Source: Lentinula raphanica
Lineage: Eukaryota > Basidiomycota > Agaricomycetes > Agaricales > Omphalotaceae
Assembly: GCA_027919835.1 (NCBI GenBank)
Contig: JANVFP010000037.1
Span: 427,838-491,837, forward strand
Direction of reading: 5' to 3'
Length of the DNA: 64,000 bases
The notes under the pieces: model-generated
What the model was told of the DNA's origin: nothing
What the model saw: the letters and a program-made list of their open reading frames with translations, nothing else
Databases searched by the model: none
Translations under genes and position numbers: made by a program
Shown here: piece after piece, positions 36,160-50,134 of the stretch
Numbering within the stretch: position 1 is the first letter of the stretch
Layout: every line of letters starts with the position of its first letter

Positions 36160-39100
36160 CTTTAGAAGACTACCGAGCAGAGAAAAGCAAAGCAGCTGCC
36201 TAACGCAGTGCTAGAGGACAAGTCGGCCAACCGAGGAGGAAAAAGTTGGAGGGAGAAGGTTGAGATTGTGGGAAATGTGAATATTCAATTTATACCATCA
36301 AGTAATGAAATACGTCTTTCCGCGATAAATTCGCTCAGCTATCACACATTTATCGGCCACAGTTAGGCCAAGAGCACAGGACTTGATAGAGAACATTTAA
36401 AGACCCTAACAACAACAACCGTCCTCTTGTTCTTCATCCAGTACCAAAGTTCAATCCCATGAGCGACTACAGCCAAATTCTCCCACAAGGCTAATCAAAC
36501 TTCGGCTAAAGTAGTCGTGTCTTTCACCCAAAGGTAACGTCAAAACTTTCCGCAAAACCCTAACGATCTTCAACTTTCGACAAAAGTGTTGACAAGAGTT
36601 ACGAATGGTGTGGAGCAGAGAGTTCCCGGTCATTCCCTTCACCTTATATTTTGCTGACCATCTGAACAACGAAGAGAGTGGCGTTCCTGTGAGCCTCATG
36701 GCACCCTTCCTACCGAACCGGTTCGCGCGCGCACTGATGGAGCAATTTTTTCCCCTGTGCAATCGCGTCTCATCGCGTCCTTGTTCTCTAGCCTACCTTT
36801 GCAAGTGTTCTTCGACGTAATGGCGCGTAAGAACGCGTCTATCGACGCGAAAAAGTCTAGATGAGGTACATCACCTGCGCTGATCCGAAAGATGAGATTG
36901 ATGCGACGAGTTGGAATCAGTCGTCGTTGTAATCGGTTTAGCCCAGACTCTAGCACCGTTTTGAGGCTGAAGAGACGTGAATGGAAGAAGCAATTGGTAT
37001 AGCTCAACCCTACTTTCCTATCGGCCGATAGCCTGAGTATAACCTGTTTAATTAGGGACTCTGTCATGACTTGCGACCGTGACGAATGGGTATTGAATAG
37101 AGGCCTACCAAGTATGTAATATTGGTTCTCACCTTTTCTCTCGTCGAGCGAACAGGAATGCGTCCATGAATATCCTCAGGCTCACTGCACTTGCATAGAG
37201 CAAAGGAGTCGTTACACTATCGTCAGATCAGTGAGTTCTTTTTGGGGTTCAGTGTGACCCATCTGAAAGATCGTATCAGTACATAATGCCATGGTACCAT
37301 TAGAAGACTTCAAGTTTTGTTGTATCTCGGTGGTCTTATTGAGAGAGGGCGGCGTTAAGTTTCTTCACATGGTTTAATCCGTTATGAAACATCGATGGCT
37401 TAGATGAACTTGTGTATAGGCTTGTATAGGACGGCAGCGAGGGGGCGATACTCCAATTTGATGCAAAGCTAACCAAAGTCAAAAATTAAATCACCTAACC
37501 GTGGAGAAGGACTAATTACATTGAGCCTCTGACTAGCAACCCCGCATTAGAGCGGCTCACCGCAGGAACAGGTAAGGGCTTGGACATTTACCAGTCCGCA
37601 CCAATATTTGTCAGCTTGCGGGGTTGGAAGCACTTGTCTAATTGCCTTCCTGATCAGAGATTTGAATTTGGATCAAGGTATTATAGTCGTTCGCCTTGCT
37701 CTTGTGCCTGTAAGTACTAGTAATCCTGTCAGAATCGGGAGCACTCTGGCAGATGGAAGTGACGCGATGAAAGCAAAGCTTGAGGCTTTGAGGAGACGAA
37801 TAACAAAGCCAGGAACAACGCCGTTGTGCGCGAATTACAGGAGACAGAGGACGACACCTAACAGCTTACTTTCCTAGCACTATGCTGAAATGGATTTTCC
37901 ATGCGGTATACCGAGATATCCAGATTATTCAGTACATTCGGCCATCGAGGGCCCTAGCGAGATTGACCTGAAGCCCACTGTTGATTTTCGAGTGCCATAC
38001 TTAAGAAGTGATGAGAAAGGTCAAGAATAATCGTAACATCAACCATCTTCTCGATTTGTACTCACTTGTGATGGAATGCAGTTACATCTCCCGAAGCACC
38101 AAGGTGCGGCAAGCTCTCTGTCATCTTCTCGACAAGATCGCTAGTCACTCTGATCGCCATTGATGGGAGTACAAGGTCTTCTGTCTATGGAACCCCTTTA
38201 GCTGAACGGCGTTCCTATACTTAACTCTGAGCATGCGTGAGGCATAGGTTCAAAATATAGTGGAGCGCCACTATCTTCTGCCAGTGATTATTACTGTTCC
38301 TGTTGCACGACAGTGGTTCATATGAATACATCGAAAAGGAAGGAAGGACCAACGAGGTTGGCGAATAGAAAGCACCTACACGCATATTTGTTCGATGGGA
38401 AACACCGGGGTTTTAGACAGCCATCCTGGTGCTTTTGAATTTGCTTGATTAGTACCCTAGCCTGCCAGATGCTTATGAGCACTAGTAAAGAACAGAATCC
38501 AAATAGATCGACTTCGTAGCACATGCTTTCTTGGGCCTTCCTTCTATGAATGTCACGGAAAATATCAATGTCCGTCAAGACGGTGAATTATGTTGTTTAT
38601 GGACCCGAAGCTTGCTGTTCGTTGAGAATAAAATGCTAGACAAACAAATGCGTAAGTACAGCTAGCGCCATAACGTTACCAAAAGCGTGAGCAAGTATAG
38701 CAGCACGCTCTCTTGGATGGGTACACCGAGGCCTTAGATCTGAAGCCTTCAAGGCTTGGTGGTTCGAGAAAGAGAGGTAAACATTTAAGCGCCCAACTAA
38801 ACGCGCTTAGCGTTCATGACAAGCGCTCACCTACTCTTTGTCGCTAACCAGTTCATTCTTCTCCACGTCAAGATGGATACTACACCCTGCTCTACCCTGC
38901 TGATGTACGAACTCATTTTCAAGTCACATTCCAAGAACAGCTTTACAACAGTCTCGAATATGATGTTTGCTTCACACCCATGAACATATGTCATACAGAA
39001 TTTTACCTTGTCCGTTGAACTCATTGCTCGAATGAGCTCATAGAATTTTACCTAGCTGGCACCTTGAAGCTGTGACGATTCTCCTTTGGACCGTCTTACT

Positions 39101-39531
39101 TGTCCCGCTGACAATCTATGATTAGCAGGAGAGCAAAAGAGTTTCAGTATAATCGACGAGCCCATAGGAAATCAAAATTCACAGTAGACTCGGGTTATTC
39201 TCGTTCTTCTATGCGCTCTTGGCACGCTTGGCAAAATGTTTACAGCTCTCTCTCACCAGCTGCTTGCGGTCATGCGTACCGAAATGCGATCAAGGCAGCC
39301 AGATATCTTTTGGAATTTGTGTTGACCGGAGAACCTCGAGGAACTCATCGAAGTGTGCGGTCAAGACAGGTCATGTTTCTATTGCCAGTGTGCCGATGTT
39401 TGTCCGCCGCCCTTTACGAACTATCCACCAGACTGTACCTCGTTCAACAACATTCACCTCTTTGTGATTGCCAGCGATGCAGGATCGCTTGGTTGATGCG
39501 AGGATCAGCCAAAGCCAAGTCTTCCAACGGG
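36160..39531. other. Gene-poor stretch upstream of the xylanase
   Basis: Open frames at 36,696-37,067 (minus), 37,608-37,877 (plus), 38,318-38,578 (minus) and 39,118-39,543 (plus) have no recognisable domain and do not assemble into a multi-exon gene. The first 200 bases are the promoter of the small protein gene, and the last several hundred that of the xylanase. The rest may be decayed genes or repeats. Confidence 0.45.
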
Positions 39532-39538
39532 TATAAAA
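39532..39538 (+). promoter_or_regulatory. TATA box of the xylanase gene
   Basis: TATAAAA lies 47 bases upstream of the xylanase ATG at 39579. A TATA element this close to the start, with a short leader, fits strongly inducible secreted-enzyme genes. Confidence 0.7.
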
Positions 39539-39578
39539 CCTAGTCCAAACTGTAATTCGCAGCCTAAACGCGATCACA

Positions 39579-41456
39579 ATGAAGCTCTCTACAACATTTC
39601 TTACTCTAGCAACCTACGCTACTCTGGCTGTTGCCCAATCGCAAGAATGGGGCCAATGTATGTTTCGAGATTATCTCTTCTGCCACTATCGCAGCTCATC
39701 AACTTCCCAGGTGGCGGCATTGGGTGGACAGGTCCAACTGTGAGTTCTTCGTCACATTGCATGCATTACTATATGTTGAGAATTTCATGTAGACATGTGT
39801 ATCTGGAACAGTATGCACGGAAATCAACGCATACTATTCACAATGCTTACCGGTCAGTTTTTTGCTGCTATACCTAGTATACACAAGCTCACAAGCATTC
39901 AGGGGACTGCATCGACAACACCTCCAGTCACTACCCCAACAACAATCCCAACAACCGTTCCCTCTTCCACAGGCCCAACCTCTACAGTGAGCATCCCGGC
40001 TGCACCCACTGGATCGAATTCCAACGCTCTCGCGAGAGCCGCGGGCAAGCTATATTTCGGAACTGCCACAGACAATAGCGAGCTATCCGATACAGCCTAC
40101 GTCGCTATTCTAAGCGACAACACTTATTTCGGGCAGCTCACCCCGGCCAATAGTATGAAATGGGTAAGATGCACATTCCCATATCCCCAGCTATAGGCTG
40201 ATTTCAATCAGGATGCTACGGAACCCGAACAAGGGACCTTCACCTTCTCTGGCGGTGACCAGATTGTGAGTCAGGCAAAAGCACACAATCAAATCATGCG
40301 AGGTTGGTGCATATTCACGTATCTGGAAACGCAGCTACTGAGAATCTGTTCGCCAGGCCACAATTGTGTCTGGTACAACCAGCTTCCCAGCTGGGTTTCG
40401 AACGGAAAATTCACTACCGCGCAGCTGACCAGTATCATTCAAAATCACTGTGGTACGCTTGTAAGCCACTACAAAGGCCAGATGTAAGTTTCCTCTAACT
40501 CTTCAAGCCTCGTGTATGCTTAAGAAATTTGTTCAGCTGTCCGTAACACATCCTTTCATTGCTATGAGTATGAAATTGATTTGATCGTTTCTCCTATAGA
40601 CAGCTGGGACGTCGTTAATGGTCTGTCTGGTATCATAACCAAAGCTCGAAATATGCACTGACCATATTCTATAAACAGAGCCCTTCAACGATGATGGGAC
40701 ATGGCGCTCTGACGTGTTCTATAACACCCTTGGAACTAGTTATGTTGATATCGCTCTCCAGGCCGCTCGAGCAGCTGACCCTGGAGCAAAAATCTACGTG
40801 CGTTAACGAGATGTCTTGACATTGAGATGGTTGTTGAACATTCCGTTTGCATGTAGATAAACGACTACAACATCGAGATGACTGGACCCAAAGCCACCTC
40901 GATGCTCAACCTGGTCAAAGATCTCAAGTCTCGTGGTATCCCGATCGACGGTGTCGGTCTCCAATGCCACTTCATCGTTGGAGAAGTCCCTACCTCCCTT
41001 CAATCGATTATGCAACAGTTCACCGCTCTAGGCGTTGAGGTTGCGATCACCGAACTCGATATCCGAATGACACTCCCAGCCACGAATGCTCTTTTGACAC
41101 AACAAGAGACCGATTACAAGAACGTAATTGCAGCTTGCAAGGCTGTTTCGGGATGTGTTGGGGTAAGTCTCTTCGAGTTATTCATCAATCCTCGTGCTCA
41201 CAGCAATCGGTATAGGTAACCGTTTGGGATTAGTGAGTCTCTTCCTTCGGACAATGAATCTTGAGTTTCAACGTATATGTACCAGCACCGACAAATACTC
41301 ATGGGTACCGAGTACCTTCTCCGGCCAAGGCGAAGCTTGCCCTTGGGACGCTGTGAGTAAACTCTGTTTTTTCTCGATGGACGTGTACCTATTCCCTCAA
41401 TACAGAATCTTCAAAAGAAGCCAGCATACTCGGGAATAACAGCTGCGTGGGCATGA
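39579..41456 (+). CDS. Secreted endo-1,4-beta-xylanase, CBM1-GH10
   Basis: The enzyme hydrolyses internal xylan linkages outside the cell. A signal peptide ([20 protein letters not shown]) is followed by a family-1 cellulose-binding module, QEWGQCGGIGWTG to YYSQCLP, with its four cysteines and the Trp/Tyr/Tyr binding face. A Thr/Pro/Ser linker leads to the GH10 barrel: [27 protein letters not shown], the acid/base glutamate in [17 protein letters not shown], the nucleophile in ITELDIRM, and the C-terminal DKYSWVP and ACPWDANL. The CBM1 is cut by three introns, one exon being only 29 nt. Total length is near 400 residues over about ten exons. It converges on the sulfatase gene (185 bp between stops). 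Confidence 0.95.
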
Positions 41457-41641
41457 AAAGGCATTGCAATGGCACTTCTGGTCAACAGTACTAGGGCTCT
41501 TTTGTTATTTGTTGTAAGATCGGTTACAATCATTCTCATCCTGCGATGTAGAAAGTGAAACGCTCTGTATCTCGCATCTCACATTCTTGAGATTCGAAGA
41601 ACCAACACAGCACCGATTGACGATTGTTCACGTTGCATCTA

Positions 41642-43681
<2,040 letters not shown>

Positions 43682-43938
43682 GAGGAGTGGAAAATAGCAG
43701 GTGAGTTCCGTATTCATGATGCTCCCCTTTTATTCTAGAGTAACCACATCGATTGATTCTAATGAAACTGTATTCCATAGCTTGTCGCGAGTGTCACGCA
43801 ATTAAGGCAATTCATGCCCTACATAGTGCAAACCATATATCAGCCTTGGTCATGGGTCGTTCCAGCGGGTACAATACCTGCTTCGGTTTCCTACATCATG
43901 TTTTAGCACCCAGTAGCTTCAAGTTCCTGTGATTCCGA
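43682..43938. promoter_or_regulatory. Bidirectional promoter, sulfatase / sugar transporter
   Basis: Only 257 bp separate the two start codons, which point away from each other, so core promoter elements for both genes must lie here. I see no clear TATA box on either strand. Confidence 0.6.
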
Positions 43939-46130
43939 ATGGCGTCCTTCAAGACAATCTCGACCGCGGTTACACCAAAGCTGCTCGCAATTACTTTGTT
44001 CTTAGCTTTGGGCAATGTCATATATGGATGTATGTATCTCTCTATCTTCACGACACGGTGGTTGGAAGCTGATCCTCGTTCATGGCATAGATGACACTGC
44101 AAGCTTTGGTGGTGTGCAAGCGATACCGGCCTTCGGGTAAGGATACTGTTGCTTACACCTTGGTCGATTTTAGAAGATACCTACTCCTTTCAGCAAACAG
44201 TTTGGTATCTTCGATCCAACTTTGGGACAATATGCTCTTCCAGCGAAGACATCCTCTCTCCTAACGTCTTTGGCGTTTGCCGGGAAACTCATAGGTACAA
44301 TCATCATCGGGCCCTGTACGGAACGATATGGGCATAAGTTCGGGATGTTTCTGCTGTGCATAGTCACCATCGTGGGCACGATCATCGAATGCACTTCGAA
44401 GAAGGCTGCGCAATTTCTCGTGGGACGAATTCTCGTTTATGTTGGAGTTGGGATTGTTGAGAATGTGGTTCCGTGGGTTTCATGTCCTACCGCGAAGGCA
44501 GAAATCAAGCATAACTGATAAATCTGAGACTAGGACATACCAAAGTGAAATTGTGCCAGCACCAGCTAGAGGCTTCGTAGTCGGTAGCCTTCAAATGTTT
44601 CTTGTGTGCGGGGCCCTTGTGGCATCAGGAGTGAATAGGAGATACAGTGAATTCGTCACAAGCAGGGGCTGGATCATTGTGCGTGTACATCATATCATGC
44701 GAGAGAGATAACTCAACTCATCATGACTCCGAAGCCTGTTTCGATCCAATTCGTCGCTCCCGTGCTGATCCTGCTGGGACTTTACTTCATTCCTCCATCG
44801 CCGCGATGGCTTCTATACAAAGGTCGTAGAGATGAAGCCATCGCCGTACTAGAGAATGTGAGACCCAAACGCGATGTAGCTGCAGGCCTGTGTGTAGAAG
44901 AAGCCAATGCGATCGAGGAGAGCATTCGTGAAGAAGCGGCACTACGAAAGTCTGGGACCAACGAAAAACTAGGCTGGATGGATCTCTTCAAGGGTCCTAA
45001 CTTGCGACGCACCACTATTGCTACAATTGGTCCGTCTGAATGATTTGTGCTAACTTATCGTCGATGTTAATAGCAGCGTTCTAGTCTTCGCGTTTCAGCA
45101 ACTGACTGGTACGAGTGATTCCTCTGCGTCAAGATCTGTTGGTCTGTGTTCATGGTTGCTCTTCAGGCCAAGGATTCAGCAGCCAATACGGAACGTATGT
45201 TCTCTTGATACTATTCATCATGTAACGGCCGTTCAGAATGGTTCAAACAGTGTCTTTTACATCCGCGAAGGACTAGGCAATATGTCCTTCACCTACAGCG
45301 TCATCAATACCGCAATCTCGGTCCCTGTCTGTTTCTTGGGAATGATCCTCCTCGAATACTTTGGTCGTCGACCTGTTTTAATCGGAGGAGCATTCTTCCA
45401 GAGCTTGTTCCTCTACATTATGGCAGGTATCGGTGGCCAATCTGGTGAACAACCCAAGGCCAACATCAACATGATGGTTGCATCGGTGATGCTCTTCAAT
45501 TTCAGCTTTAGCGCTTCCTGGGCACCTTTGTGAGTTTTTCTTGGATTCTGAGAACATTGGCTCCATCGAAGCTGATATTCCTATGTTGTAGATCTTATGT
45601 AGTGTATGCTTGAACATCTGAGAACTCTGCCAGAAGGCTCACAATCAATTCAGGGCTTCAGAAGTAGGCACGGGTGCACTGCGAGAGAAAACTATGGCTT
45701 TCTCATCTGTGATCAATGTGATCTGTGCCTTCGCGGTATCGTTCACGCTGCCTTATCTCTTAAACCCACCCTACGCAAATCTACAAGCCAAAGTAGGATA
45801 TATCTATGGTACGTAACTCTTGTCTATCTGGAGACCGTCTGAATCCCTATACAATGTATAGGATCCATTGCCGCGGTCGCAATGCTGTATGCTATCTTCT
45901 TCGTTCCGGAGATGAGAGGGCGAAGTTTGGAAGAATTGGACGAGCTTTTCGAAACCAAGCCTTCAATACCAGCTTGGAAGTTCAGCTCGATGAAGACAAC
46001 TGGGATAGGAGCAAAGGTTGCAGCTTTGGAAGGCAGCAAGAGGAAGAGTCTCAATGATTTTACCAACAAACCAGAGTCGGATCTTGTTGAAGAAGGTACG
46101 AAGGGCGAGAAAGACGCTGATCTTTATTGA
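43939..46130 (+). CDS. MFS sugar transporter
   Basis: A plasma-membrane hexose/disaccharide-type porter of the major facilitator superfamily with twelve predicted helices. The first helix leads into GNVIYGYDTASFGGVQAIPAF, the typical sugar-porter start. Helices 2-4 carry TERYGHKFGM (loop 2-3 motif) and VGRILVYVGVGI, then VPTYQSEIVPAPARGF. The post-helix-6 motif is PPSPRWLLYKGRRDEA, close to the family PESPRWL. Helix 7 is FQQLTGQGFSSQYGT, then YFGRRPVLIGG, ASWAPLSYVVCAEVG and the C-terminal VPEMRGRSLEELDELFE. The QQLTGQ and PETKGR-like motifs point to the fungal maltose/hexose/quinate group. About nine short introns. Substrate cannot be fixed from sequence; the divergent sulfatase and nearby xylanase suggest plant-sugar uptake. 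Confidence 0.92.
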
Positions 46131-46205
46131 TGCAATGATTACATCGTTCACTTCACGAGTTGATGTTCATGTCCTTTGCACTGATTTCAGTAAACAGTAA
46201 TGAAG

Positions 46206-47211
46206 CTATGAGTTTGGGTAGTAGAATGCTACATGAAACATATCTGCTCCGTGAATATCAGCTGAATCCAAGTGTACCCTGGTAGCAAGCTCTTCCATTG
46301 TTTCAACGGCCTGTGTATGTTCTTGAGTTTCTCTCCACTTCATGTGATCTTCGATGCTAGCATACCCAAAGACACCATGCAGAGCAATGTGATGTCCTTC
46401 TGGTGCAGCTTCATGGATAGCTGGTGTTGTCTTGGAAACTGATGGAGCATGTTCAGCCTGTGTAGTGATTGGATGATCAAGAACCGTCTGAGACTAACCC
46501 CACCCAAGAGCAGCTCCCCAAGCTTTGCCAATCTTTTGCACGTCTGACAAAATAGGCCCAAGGGCTTCCTCTGTCACTCTCTTGATGTCCTCGGGCGAAC
46601 TGTCCGGGAGTGTCAAGAAAGCTATCTCTGTGACAGGAGCTTTGAGAGCCGGTGTTGGGTCTGACGACCACTTGGTAAACGCTATAGATAGATCATCTCG
46701 CTTGGTTCGATGGTAGTGTCAAAGGGCAAGCTGTGGCTCACTGGTGAGAGGTGCAGCCTTTATGAAGTCAAAGATCCTTTCAAGGGCGGTAGTATAGGTG
46801 TTATAGCCTTCCGAATTTGCGAAAGCTTCATGATGATCGGACGATTCCCAATCTGTTATCATCGGGAATGAATACTCAACGTTCATTATTATCAGTTTCG
46901 GTTTCTGACTAAGGACTTGCCAATACACCAAACGAAGAGGGTGGGATCTTCAACCTGTTGGCCCTGTATCCACAACGAATCAGTTCCTTGTCCCGGAAGA
47001 GGATCAAAAGAGGAAACTACTACTCAACCCAGTACTGGCGAATGAACCCTTTCTGTGTTTTGATCGTTTCGCAGAGCTCTTCGAACGTTTTGACTGCTGG
47101 GCTGGGCGAAAGTTTGGGAGTGTCGGATGATTTTGTAGCATCAGCAAGACTGATACCCTCTCTCATCTGGAAGATGCTCGACTGAGTGATGATGGGTGGA
47201 GTTAAGGACAT
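46206..47211 (-). CDS. ABM-like dimeric alpha/beta-barrel protein
   Basis: The product of about 240 residues looks like a tandem of two ferredoxin-like ABM-type halves. The first half has TFEELCETIKTQKGFIRQYW, then VEDPTLFVWCIDWESSDHHEAFANS; the second half has ALHGVFGYASIEDHMKWRETQEH. In both, a Trp/His-containing strand is followed by a helix with a conserved H, as in stress-responsive or antibiotic-biosynthesis monooxygenase-like proteins. No heme or flavin motif is apparent, so enzymatic activity is unproven. Exons one (47029-47211) and two (46921-46963) are in frame. The second intron (46853-46920) starts with GC (ATTG|GCAAGT), an efficient non-standard donor. Start chosen at MSLTPPIITQSSIF; an upstream in-frame ATG at 47310 would add 33 residues. 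Confidence 0.72.
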
Positions 47212-47930
47212 CTTTGCGGAAACTTGGGCGCGGCACGAACGCGTTTGAGGTTTTGCTGACAATGAATTGGTTAGTACGGGAGCATTCATCATCAAAAATG
47301 ACTCAAACAAGGATTTCCTTTCTGTCTCTCATCAATCTCGAGTCATGATTCTTCGAAAGGACGAAGTTCAACCTTCAAGTTGTCTGTGTTTTCGAATTTG
47401 GTGACCTATTCTGTCAGGATCGCTCTATATTGCCATTTGTCTGGCGCAATCTGTACTGTCAAACTGCTCTAATCAAATGCTCGGGACTGAAGATGGCTCA
47501 CCGTACAACCATATGGACACTCGAGTTATTGACGAAATCGGTTTCAACAATCTTTGCTTGGCAGACTCGGAGTAGTCTTCTTCTTGAAGTTCGGCTTGAA
47601 ATAAAGGAAGGAGAGGGCACGATAGATTGTTGGCATCAGTATCGAGTTGGTGCTCGCTCATCTTCGTCCATGCTGGTACCATGAATCAGGATGATACAAA
47701 TTGCTTGGTACGCGGCTATGGTAGAATCTCAACAAGCTTCAATTCAGGCACAAGCTCGGATAACGTACATACAAAAAGCTTATAAAGGTGAAGGAACGAT
47801 TGAACCGAAATCAACCACTCTTTCCATCTCTCCTCTTTCTTTTCTTTCACGCTTCACTCTTTTTCAGTTCCGCAAGTCGGGCATTTCTCTCTTTACTAGT
47901 ATTCAAAGCCTCTCTACGCTCTCTGTCAAG
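47212..47930. promoter_or_regulatory. Divergent intergenic region with TATA box
   Basis: The region separates the ABM-like gene and the trefoil protein gene. TATAAAG at 47781 lies 150 bases upstream of the trefoil start and is followed by a CT-rich leader (47,815-47,925), the usual pyrimidine-rich initiator context of fungal secreted-protein genes. No additional gene seen. Confidence 0.5.
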
Positions 47931-49584
47931 ATGATTCTCACTTCCATCCTTGCTTTGCTCAATGCTGGTCTCGCCGTCGCTGCCCCAATTCATTCTCGGG
48001 ATGTAACTCTAGACCCTGCTGCTGTTGCTGAGGCCCAGGTCAGAGACGACACCGCGACTCGAGCATTTTCTGCAGCGCAGATACAGGTTGGGATTTTCTG
48101 TTATCCATCCATCATCTCTCGTGAAATTGATCTTTTGGTGCTTATAGACTGGAGATGGGCAATGTCTCGCGGTTGACCCTGCTTCCGGTGACTTCCGCGA
48201 AAACCTCATCCCCATACAAGTCGTCGCATGTAATGGAAGTGACACACAGCAATGGGACATTATCACCTCCGGCGTACATAATAACGAGCCAGGATTTGCA
48301 TTGGTCGTCAGTACATTGGTCTGTGGAAATTACTTTCTCACTGGCCTATTTTTGCTGACATTTTCCTCATTCAGACGAATGGCTGCCTGAACTTTGATCC
48401 TCGCAGAGCTGCTGGTAACCAGGTTATCCTCTTCTCCTGTGGAGGAAGAGCAGATGGTGGTAAGTGGATATCTCCTTCCGACTATCAAGAAGAATCTCAG
48501 AGACATGGTTTCACAGGTGGTACAGTCACGAACTCACAGCTGTTCACTTTCAGTGGGGGAGCTGGTCCATTGCCCTTGGTGCCACAGAATGGGAACAATG
48601 CAACCTGCCTCACTGTGAATGGTGATCTTCTGGACCAGACCGCTTGTGATCCTTCTACTGCCTCAGGGAACGAAGTAAGATGTGTTCGTGGCTCAGAAGT
48701 ATCAGTTTCTCATTTCTGTTCCAAAGCTTTTCACGATTTCTGCATCCGGAAGTTCACCCGCGTCCGGAACTGACGCTGCGACTTCCACGACCGATATCCC
48801 AAGCTCTTCTGCAACTCCTTCAGCAGCCAGCTCTACGACCACAGATAGCACTGCTACATCATCGACGGCCTCAGCTCCTGCATCAACCGGAACGACTGTC
48901 CTAGACCCTGCAGCAGTAGCCGAAGCCCAAGTTCGCGATGACACTGCTACTCGTGCGTTTTCTGCAGCCCAGATACAGACTTCGGACGGACAATGTCTCT
49001 CTGTCGACGCAAACTCTGGGGATTTCCGTGAAAATCTCATTCCTATCACTACACAGGCATGCGACGGAAGTGCAGGCCAACAGTGGGATGTGATTACTGC
49101 TGGAGTACATAACAATGTTCCAGGGACTGCTCTTTTCGTTAGTTCTTTGGTGAGGAAATCTTCTTTTGGTGTCGTTACCTGACTAAGTCCTATATCGAAA
49201 TCAGACTCAAGGTTGTCTGAACTTCGACCCGCGACGTGCAGCAGGCAATCAAGTGCTCCTCTTCTCCTGTGGAGGTCGTGCAGACGGAGGTCAGTAATTG
49301 TTTTTTTGGAGATGGCATCGCTGGACTCAACTCATCTCGTTACGAAGGCGGATCTGTCACTAACTCTCAGCTGTTCACATTCACTGGAAACAGCACGACT
49401 ATCCCGCTTCTGCCTACGAACCAAGCGGATACGTGCTTGTTCGATAACAACGGGAACCTTGACGTGACTTCTTGTGATACAGCGAATCCTGAAACGGACG
49501 AGGTACGTGCTTCAACCGATGTGTACGCTGTCGTTTGATGACCTTGGATGGATTGTTATACAGGTCTTCACCATCGTTTCATGA
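47931..49584 (+). CDS. Secreted protein with two tandem beta-trefoil-like units
   Basis: A signal peptide (MILTSILALLNAGLAVAAP) precedes two homologous units of about 165 residues joined by an Ala/Ser/Thr linker (near 48,770-48,890). Each unit has a pre-domain stretch LDPAAVAEAQVRDDTATRAF, then GQCL-V followed by SGDFRENLIPI, a QQWD motif, a GCLNFDPRRAAGNQV block and FSCGGRADGGG. The QxW-type repeat and Cys spacing resemble ricin-B/beta-trefoil lectin folds common in secreted basidiomycete proteins, but no enzymatic or toxin domain is fused. A carbohydrate-binding role is likely and unproven. The units share most intron positions, but an intron at 48087-48147 in unit 1 is absent from unit 2. 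It arose by internal duplication. Confidence 0.8.
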
Positions 49585-50134
49585 ACGCCTTCAAGAAGTT
49601 TCTTCCTGTTTCCTATCCTGCTTCAATCTCAGTGATATGTACTCGTTTATAGTTTCACGACATGTATCTACTTGCATCTCCGAACAAGTTGAAATGGCAG
49701 CGCCTCATTGGAGTTTAGAAATTGATAGACAATGCGAATGTTGTGAGCTGGAGACGCCTCGATAAATACTTTAGCGCCTAAACCTTTCTTCAACCCTAAC
49801 CGTCAACAGCTTAACAGGATGGCGACTTAGACGTACGTTATAAATGGCCTTATCTCCTTCTCTTCTCAAAATATCCTTCTCCTAGAGTCGCATGATTCTG
49901 CTAGCATGTGGTCTTATCTAGCGACGAGTGTGCCAATACACTAGGAAATACTTCTGATCAACGCAAAATGAATTCTGAACTCTATCGTTGGTAGACAGGC
50001 CTCCATGCGAGTCTTCTCAGGTCTTCTCATCGTATCATCTAGAAACGCATGGACCGCCGGTCATTGCTGTTGATGACTTCAGTGTCTCTTATATTGCATT
50101 CGATCCTGTTCCCTGAACCCATTCCGGATCCCTC
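49585..50134. other. Intergenic, promoter of aspartic protease
   Basis: The stretch holds the trefoil gene's 3' end and the protease promoter. No further coding frame or repeat is visible and no obvious TATA box lies near the protease start. Confidence 0.45.

Noticed and set aside
38318..39024. Minus-strand frames with a hydrophobic segment, considered as a decayed membrane gene
   Set aside because: The two frames cannot be joined by splice signals into a longer protein and no family motif is visible.
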